Assembly: GCF_000243315.1 (NCBI RefSeq)
Contig: NZ_JH597761.1
Coordinates: 850,069 to 914,068, forward strand
Length of the DNA: 64,000 nucleotides
Source: Metallosphaera yellowstonensis MK1
Lineage (GTDB): Archaea > Thermoproteota > Thermoprotei_A > Sulfolobales > Sulfolobaceae
Reading direction: 5' to 3'
Part shown: positions 59,590 to 64,000 of the stretch, piece after piece
Layout: each line of letters opens with the position of its first letter
Position numbering within the stretch: position 1 is the stretch's first letter
The notes under the pieces: generated by a model
Database searches by the model: none
Told to the model about the DNA's origin: nothing
Seen by the model: only the letters and a program-made list of their open reading frames with translations
Program-made: the position numbers and the translations under genes

Positions 59590-60261
59590 ATGTGGATAGT
59601 CGCATCAGACTTCGATAGGACGATCTCAGATGAGAAGGACGCCTTCAGGGTCAGGGAGGAGGTCAGGGACAAGATAAACGAGTTCTCCAAGTATTGGGGT
59701 TTCTTTGTAGTCACTGGCAGGGAGAGGAGATTCATGGAGGCCCTCGCCCCAGGCCTCAAGCCTACAGGTTGGGTATTGGAGAACGGCTGTCTCATACTGG
59801 CTGGAGACAGGGAGATTCTGAACGTACCTCCAGGTTGGTTCTCGCTGAGGCAGAGGGTGATCACGGAACTGAAGGGGAGAGGAATCAAGTTCTCCTCTGG
59901 GGAAGCAATCCTGTACCTAAGTGACGTGTTGGAAGACGACTTACCCAGAATCGATGGGGTTAACTTCGAGAGAAACAGGAACGATGTGATGGTATTACCA
60001 AGCGGAATAGACAAGGGATCTGGCCTCCTGAGGGCCCTCAAGGAGATGGGGTTAAATGGTACCATAATAGCCGTGGGCGATGGGGAGAACGACGCCTCTC
60101 TGTTTAGGGTCGCTCAATTTAGAGTGGCAGTCAAGAACGCTGTGGACCCGCTCAAGTCCATGGCTGACCTAGTGCTGGACAGGGAGGACGGTCTGGGGGT
60201 AGTGAAGCTCCTGGATATGATTCTCTCAGGCGACTTTCTTAAAAACGTAAAGGTCCACTAG
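59590..60261 (+). CDS. Phosphoglycolate phosphatase-like HAD enzyme (Cof type)
   Basis: A 223-residue HAD-IIB phosphatase. Motif I is SDFDRTISD (residues 6-14), motif II VVTGRERRF, and motif IV GDGENDASLF (around 157). Archaeal relatives hydrolyse phosphoglycolate, a by-product of repairing DNA ends, which fits the AP-endonuclease gene upstream; a sugar-phosphatase role is an alternative. Confidence 0.85.
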   Translation: MWIVASDFDRTISDEKDAFRVREEVRDKINEFSKYWGFFVVTGRERRFMEALAPGLKPTGWVLENGCLILAGDREILNVPPGWFSLRQRVITELKGRGIKFSSGEAILYLSDVLEDDLPRIDGVNFERNRNDVMVLPSGIDKGSGLLRALKEMGLNGTIIAVGDGENDASLFRVAQFRVAVKNAVDPLKSMADLVLDREDGLGVVKLLDMILSGDFLKNVKVH

Positions 60262-60804
60262 GAACCGGTGTAAGGACGACTTATGCCAAGGATAGTATGG
60301 CCTCATGGGGAACTCAGTTCCCAAAACCTCCACCGAGAAGCCCTGCCTTTGGGCCTCCCCCCTTATGAGCTCCCTAGTAGTGGGATTACTCTTGTGTATA
60401 GAATAAACTACCCTAGCTATACGGAGGGCTGTCCTTAGGAAGAGCAAGTCCACCCCCCTAACCTTGACTCCGAATGGAGGATTCTGGATAACTGTATCAA
60501 ATCTTCCCGTAAACTGTGTACAATCGCCCTCCACGAACTCAGCGTCGAGCCCCTCTCCGCGGAAAAACCTCACGGCGGTTTGAAGGGACTCCCTGTCCAC
60601 TTCCACACAGACACACTCACCTTCCAGTCTAGAGATGCCGGCACACAACCTGCCGGTTCCACACCCAAGGTCAGCCACCCTCTTCCCAGTAATGTTCCCT
60701 TGGATGAAGGCAGTCCAAACCAGGGAAGAGGCTATATGGGAGGGGGTGAGATATTGTTCTAGCTCCACCTTCGGTGAAGGATGAGGTGGAACTCTCTCCA
60801 TCAA
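60226..60804 (-). CDS. METTL5-like RNA N6-adenine methyltransferase
   Basis: A 192-residue methylase: LEQYLTPSHIAS start, SAM motif DLGCGTGRL (45-53) and catalytic NPPFG (108-112). The family methylates adenine in ribosomal RNA. It converges on the phosphatase gene with a 36-base overlap, and its start overlaps the stop of the HAD gene upstream, forming an operon. Confidence 0.9.
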   Translation of the reverse strand: MMERVPPHPSPKVELEQYLTPSHIASSLVWTAFIQGNITGKRVADLGCGTGRLCAGISRLEGECVCVEVDRESLQTAVRFFRGEGLDAEFVEGDCTQFTGRFDTVIQNPPFGVKVRGVDLLFLRTALRIARVVYSIHKSNPTTRELIRGEAQRQGFSVEVLGTEFPMRPYYPWHKSSLHRFLVDLYVFKKVA

Positions 60805-61478
60805 TATTTCAATTTCTCGTCTATTAACTTTAGGGCCTCGTATAGGTTATTCACCTTGTCCCTCTTTATCTCAGGATAGAAGTTGAACCTATCCAGTAAT
60901 ATAGCGTTGAGGTAGGCTCTCCTTGCTCCTATATAATCTATCTCATAGACATCTCCGATGTGCACTGCTGGCCCCTCTGCTAACAAGGAGGCGTGATAGA
61001 AGATCTTGGGATGTGGTTTCATGAGGTTAACATCGCAGGAGGCTACAACGTGATCTACGTATTTGTCCAGGTCGAGGTCCCTGACTATTCTCCTCACCTT
61101 CTTCGTCGTATTTGTGACCAGGATGATCTTAACTCTCCTCCCCTTAAGTTCCCGGAGGAAAGGTATCGAGTCGTCGTATAGTTCGTAGTGGTCTGATAAG
61201 TAATTGACTGATGCGAGCCTCCTCACCAACTCGGGGGTCGGGGGAATCCCCATCTCATAGAGTATGTCGGTGAAGTCTAACGCTGAGAGACCGTCGTGAT
61301 CTGGATGTGGAAAATTGGACTTTCCCATGTGCTTAACCAGGGCTCGAAATACCTGATAGTCGGTGACCTCAAGTCCCTCTTTCCTCATGACCTCTGCCAT
61401 TTTCTCGTGCATTCTAGGCACGAACTTCACTAGAGTATCTCCCATGTCCACGAAGACGGATTTCATCATGGACTTCAT
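60801..61478 (-). CDS. HAD-family hydrolase
   Basis: A 225-residue HAD-I phosphatase. Motif I VDMGDTLVKF (residues 10-19), motif II ILVTNTTKKVR, motif III lysine in LMKPHPKIFYHA, motif IV VHIGDVYEIDYIGA. The cap is helical. Substrate unknown. It overlaps both neighbours by four bases within the minus-strand operon 61777-60226. Confidence 0.88.
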   Translation of the reverse strand: MKSMMKSVFVDMGDTLVKFVPRMHEKMAEVMRKEGLEVTDYQVFRALVKHMGKSNFPHPDHDGLSALDFTDILYEMGIPPTPELVRRLASVNYLSDHYELYDDSIPFLRELKGRRVKIILVTNTTKKVRRIVRDLDLDKYVDHVVASCDVNLMKPHPKIFYHASLLAEGPAVHIGDVYEIDYIGARRAYLNAILLDRFNFYPEIKRDKVNNLYEALKLIDEKLKY

Positions 61479-61777
61479 CCCCTATCTCTTATTAAAAACT
61501 TGGGTGGCGACACTCTCTCCGACTTACAAAAGGGACATCTACTAGGCCTCCTGGGCCTCTCCATTGAGATCTCCCTCCCACAGGCCTCACACTTCGCTGG
61601 ATAAACGAACACCACGAAGCCCTTTCTCTTGGACGAGAGAGCAATGTGATATATGTGCTCGTAGACTTCCTGTTCCCTCTTTATTCCGGTGAGGGCCATT
61701 ATCTCCTTAGCGGAGATCGGGAAGTCCGCCGACTTAAGCAGGAGCTGTATCCTCTCCCTCGTGGTTAGTTCTCCCAT
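61475..61777 (-). CDS. HTH/zinc-ribbon transcription regulator (COG3357-like)
   Basis: A 100-residue protein. An N-terminal helix-turn-helix (ISAKEIMALTGIKREQEVYEHI) is followed by a zinc ribbon with CEAC and CPFC cysteine pairs (about 63-85). This combination is that of small archaeal predicted regulators. It overlaps the flanking genes on the minus strand, so it is part of a four-gene operon. Confidence 0.85.
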   Translation of the reverse strand: MGELTTRERIQLLLKSADFPISAKEIMALTGIKREQEVYEHIYHIALSSKRKGFVVFVYPAKCEACGREISMERPRRPSRCPFCKSERVSPPKFLIRDRG

Positions 61778-62513
61778 GGAGAGTCTCCCCTAACTCGTTC
61801 TCAAAATTGACTTTAATATCGAACGTCCTTAAAAGCCAATCATCTATGGAGAAGTCCATCTTTCTCCCGGCGACCTCCATTACGTTACCTCCAGTAGCCT
61901 CTGCCACGTTTCTCATGAAGGTACAGAGGTCGATCCTTCTCCCTCCCACGTTTATGACACCAGTAGCCCCCTTGTGCAGGAGTTGAGCTATGACCTTGGC
62001 CAGTGTCCTCACTGATATGGGGGAAATGTAGAACTCCTGGTTACACTTAGCTATTCCTTTGAGGAGTAGAGACCTTATGTAGGGGAAAAGGAACCCCCTG
62101 TACGAGAGGGAGTAAATCGCGCCAGTGCGCAATATCAAGAAGTTCCCGAGGGCTGAGACGCCCATTTCTGCAGCCAACTTGGTTATGCCGTAATAGTTCA
62201 GGGGTTCCGGCGTGGACGTCTCCTTATAGTACCCCCTCCTACCGTTAAAGACCATGAAGGATGAGATCAGCACGTTAACTGCTCCTACCTTTGAGGCCGC
62301 TCTAGCCAGGTTTACGGTGAGCCACGTGTTGATATTCCAGGCGTGAGGCCTATTCCTCTCGGCCTCATAGTAATTGACCTCAAGGGTGTGTATTACGACA
62401 TCTGGTTTGAGGGAGTACACCTTGGAGGGATTATCGAGGACTACTACCTCTGTTGAGACGTTCTTGGCTATCTCCCTCCCTATTTCTCCCTCATCTGTTA
62501 TAGCTACTTTCAC
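61734..62513 (-). CDS. RmlD-like sugar-nucleotide epimerase/reductase family protein
   Basis: A 259-residue NAD-binding short-chain protein. The N-terminal ITDEGEIGREI replaces the usual GxxGxxG, while VNLARAASKVGAVNVLISSF, the catalytic-type YYGITKLAAEM and ILRTGAIYS keep the family layout. It may act in surface sugar synthesis. First gene of the minus-strand operon ending at 60226; overlaps the regulator by 44 bases. Confidence 0.8.
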   Translation of the reverse strand: MKVAITDEGEIGREIAKNVSTEVVVLDNPSKVYSLKPDVVIHTLEVNYYEAERNRPHAWNINTWLTVNLARAASKVGAVNVLISSFMVFNGRRGYYKETSTPEPLNYYGITKLAAEMGVSALGNFLILRTGAIYSLSYRGFLFPYIRSLLLKGIAKCNQEFYISPISVRTLAKVIAQLLHKGATGVINVGGRRIDLCTFMRNVAEATGGNVMEVAGRKMDFSIDDWLLRTFDIKVNFENELGETLHGRTNHEGEDTAPA

Positions 62514-62538
62514 TGAGGGAGAAAGTGCGATTCAAATA

Positions 62539-63567
62539 TTAAATCTGGGTTAGCTTGGAGTATAGGTCATCCACCGAGTTCACTATATCACTTGGAGACA
62601 CTCCTCGGCTTAAAGCCATGATCATGGAACCGCCTGCTCCCACTCCTTCCTTTACGAAACCTCTCTCATAAACCCTCAACCCTTCGTGTCTGCTCAACGA
62701 GAAGTCCACATCAGCAAAGGACAGTCTGACCCCTATCTCCTTGACGAAGTCCACAATCCTTGCCGTTGGATCCTTAACTATCCACCTAGTCGTGCCTATG
62801 GTTATATCTTTTAATCTATCTGGGTACCACTCCTTCAGCAAAGCCGCTACTGCGGTCATCTGAGTCCCGCCAGCCAATAGAACCTTCCCAGGATATCCCG
62901 AAACCAGACCAACTATCCCGAGTATTACCGGATCGGTGACCTTAAAGATGAGCTTCCTGGAATCCACTGGACCGTTTTTCAACGCCTCGCTGACCACCCT
63001 CCTTTTGAGATCCTTGGGGTTTGCCGGAGATGACGAGGAGACAACATCTACTCCCCTGTATCCTAAGGCCTCCAAAGTGGCCGCTGCAGTCGTCGTACCT
63101 GCGGGAATGGACTCACCTACGACTAGGAACTCCTCATCCTGGAGGTTTTCCCCTAGGGACTTAGCGTTCTCCAGGATGGTCTCCCCTACTTCCTCTCTTA
63201 CTCCCCACTTCCTAATGTCACCACCTGGTTCCCCACCGAGATCCAGGTGAGGTATTCTGGGTTTAACCCTGGATCCAGCGTTAACAACTAGTTTGTTTGT
63301 TTTGACGAGAGACAGGGAGGCCCTAGATATGAGGGCAGGGGTAGGTATACCATCAGGAGTTATGGGCACCACATCTATGGACCTGCATCGTCCCGTCATA
63401 AGGAACTCCGCGTCAGCTGCTGGAGTGAACATTGTGAGCTCTGGTGAGGCCCCGGCGACGGTTATTCCTGGGATCAAGCTGACGTCCGTGGTACCTACGA
63501 CTAGGACGAAGGTGAAAGACTTACCTTTGACCTCCTCAGAGAGTCTACCTATGATATCAACTATCAC
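62539..63567 (-). CDS. CobT-like nicotinate-nucleotide phosphoribosyltransferase (UPF0284)
   Basis: A 342-residue protein. Landmarks: VAGASPELTMFTPAADAEFL, GESIPAGTTTAAATLEALGY, and VLLAGGTQMTAVAALL; these fit the archaeal UPF0284 group related to CobT, which activates the lower ligand of cobamides. No other cobalamin genes are nearby. Leaderless or short-leader start after an A/T-rich stretch. Confidence 0.87.
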   Translation of the reverse strand: MIVDIIGRLSEEVKGKSFTFVLVVGTTDVSLIPGITVAGASPELTMFTPAADAEFLMTGRCRSIDVVPITPDGIPTPALISRASLSLVKTNKLVVNAGSRVKPRIPHLDLGGEPGGDIRKWGVREEVGETILENAKSLGENLQDEEFLVVGESIPAGTTTAAATLEALGYRGVDVVSSSSPANPKDLKRRVVSEALKNGPVDSRKLIFKVTDPVILGIVGLVSGYPGKVLLAGGTQMTAVAALLKEWYPDRLKDITIGTTRWIVKDPTARIVDFVKEIGVRLSFADVDFSLSRHEGLRVYERGFVKEGVGAGGSMIMALSRGVSPSDIVNSVDDLYSKLTQI

Positions 63568-63697
63568 GATGTAAATTGGTGAGATGCCAGATTTTCTTTT
63601 TTATTGTTGGTCTGAAAAGGGGCCGTAAAGCGAGTTTTTCCTTATCCCTTGAACCTCCTCCTAAATAACTTGAAAATGTATTTGGAAAATTGTAGAA

Positions 63698-64000
63698 CAG
63701 CAGTTATGGGACTTTAACGTAACTTAAAGATTTTCATCAGCCCCGGCGGTCCGCCTAAATGACGTTCAACGAACCTGAGGAACGCCTCCACGCTCCTCAG
63801 GTTAAGAGCCCCTATCAGCTCCCTGACGACGTTGGTCATGATGGTAAAGATCGCGAGGTAGCCCTGGAGCCTCTCCCTCCTCCAGAACGAGGAGTCCTCC
63901 AGTCCAAGGGCCTTGACGTCCCTGTGGAGCTCCTCGATCTCCCACCTCATCCTCCAGGCCTCCTCGATCTCCTCCTCGCTGAGCGAGAGGTCGGTCGTGT
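63698..64000 (-). mobile_element. IS copy D, cut by the window end
   Basis: Starts with the right terminal repeat CAGCAGTTATGGGA (63698-63711) and continues to the end of the window. Nearly identical to copy C over the visible 303 bases, with only a handful of differences, which indicates recent movement. The visible part encodes the C-terminus of the transposase. Confidence 0.9.
63714..64000 (-). CDS. DDE transposase of IS copy D (C-terminal part)
   Basis: The visible C-terminal part of the transposase starts from the window edge, reading MRWEIEELHRDVKALGLEDS and continuing to PGLMKIFKLR at the stop. The frame is open throughout. It differs from copy C at one or two residues (for example Ile for Val in VRELIGALN). 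Completeness of the N-terminus cannot be seen. Confidence 0.85.
   Translation of the reverse strand, partial: TTDLSLSEEEIEEAWRMRWEIEELHRDVKALGLEDSSFWRRERLQGYLAIFTIMTNVVRELIGALNLRSVEAFLRFVERHLGGPPGLMKIFKLR

Noticed and set aside
59340..60065. 241-codon minus-strand frame across the endonuclease IV-like and phosphatase genes
   Set aside because: It spans the boundary of two well-supported plus-strand genes, and its Leu/Ser/Pro-rich composition is typical of an antisense shadow.

Overview
The window looks like a chromosomal segment of a thermoacidophilic crenarchaeon of the order Sulfolobales. The moderate GC content and a 357-residue malonyl-CoA reductase suggest a Metallosphaera-like autotroph. 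Supporting markers are a four-subunit succinate dehydrogenase with a CCG-domain subunit, cytochrome b558/566 (CbsAB), an S53 acid protease and a thermopsin-family protease, hexaprenyl diphosphate synthase beside an MTA phosphorylase, geranylgeranyl reductase, an Orc1/Cdc6 of the Orc1-3 type, and TATA boxes 22-30 bases upstream of leaderless starts.

Layout. 1-17 kb is dense housekeeping: a transsulfuration enzyme (cut by the window edge), the sdhABCD operon, HAD phosphatase, DUF2070 membrane protein, two geranylgeranyl-reductase-family flavoproteins, asparaginase-like hydrolase, Lrp regulator, a RimK-type ligase, and the hexaprenyl diphosphate synthase / MTA phosphorylase cluster. 17-34.5 kb is accessory and repeat-rich. 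It holds two decayed copies of a DDE insertion sequence (IS), a giant S53 protease, isocitrate dehydrogenase, stomatin, orc1-3 with a probable replication origin (oriC2-like) upstream, a thermopsin-family protein, a decayed IS607 element, and several short elements that fuse a transposon left end to the 3' tail of a tnpB-type gene. 34.5-46 kb returns to core genes: malonyl-CoA reductase, dihydroxy-acid dehydratase, a split glutamine-dependent NAD synthetase, LysO exporter and uracil-DNA glycosylase. 46-64 kb starts with an intact 1214-bp IS that interrupts a THEP1-type NTPase gene. It continues through a chlorite-dismutase-like protein, CbsAB, a large FAD/Fe-S oxidase, an M61 peptidase, phosphatases, an RNA methylase and a CobT-like protein, and ends in another copy of the same IS.

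How genes work together. Succinate dehydrogenase, isocitrate dehydrogenase and malonyl-CoA reductase belong to central carbon metabolism (TCA and 3-hydroxypropionate/4-hydroxybutyrate cycle). Geranylgeranyl reductase and hexaprenyl diphosphate synthase feed lipid and quinone synthesis. CbsAB and the secreted proteases act outside the membrane in acid. The most notable structural features are (i) the orc1-3/origin region, flanked by repeated TTAAC-N6-GTTAA palindromes, (ii) three families of short non-autonomous tnpB-derived elements, one nested inside another, and (iii) a clean IS insertion that splits the NTPase gene. No tRNA, rRNA or CRISPR array was recognised.
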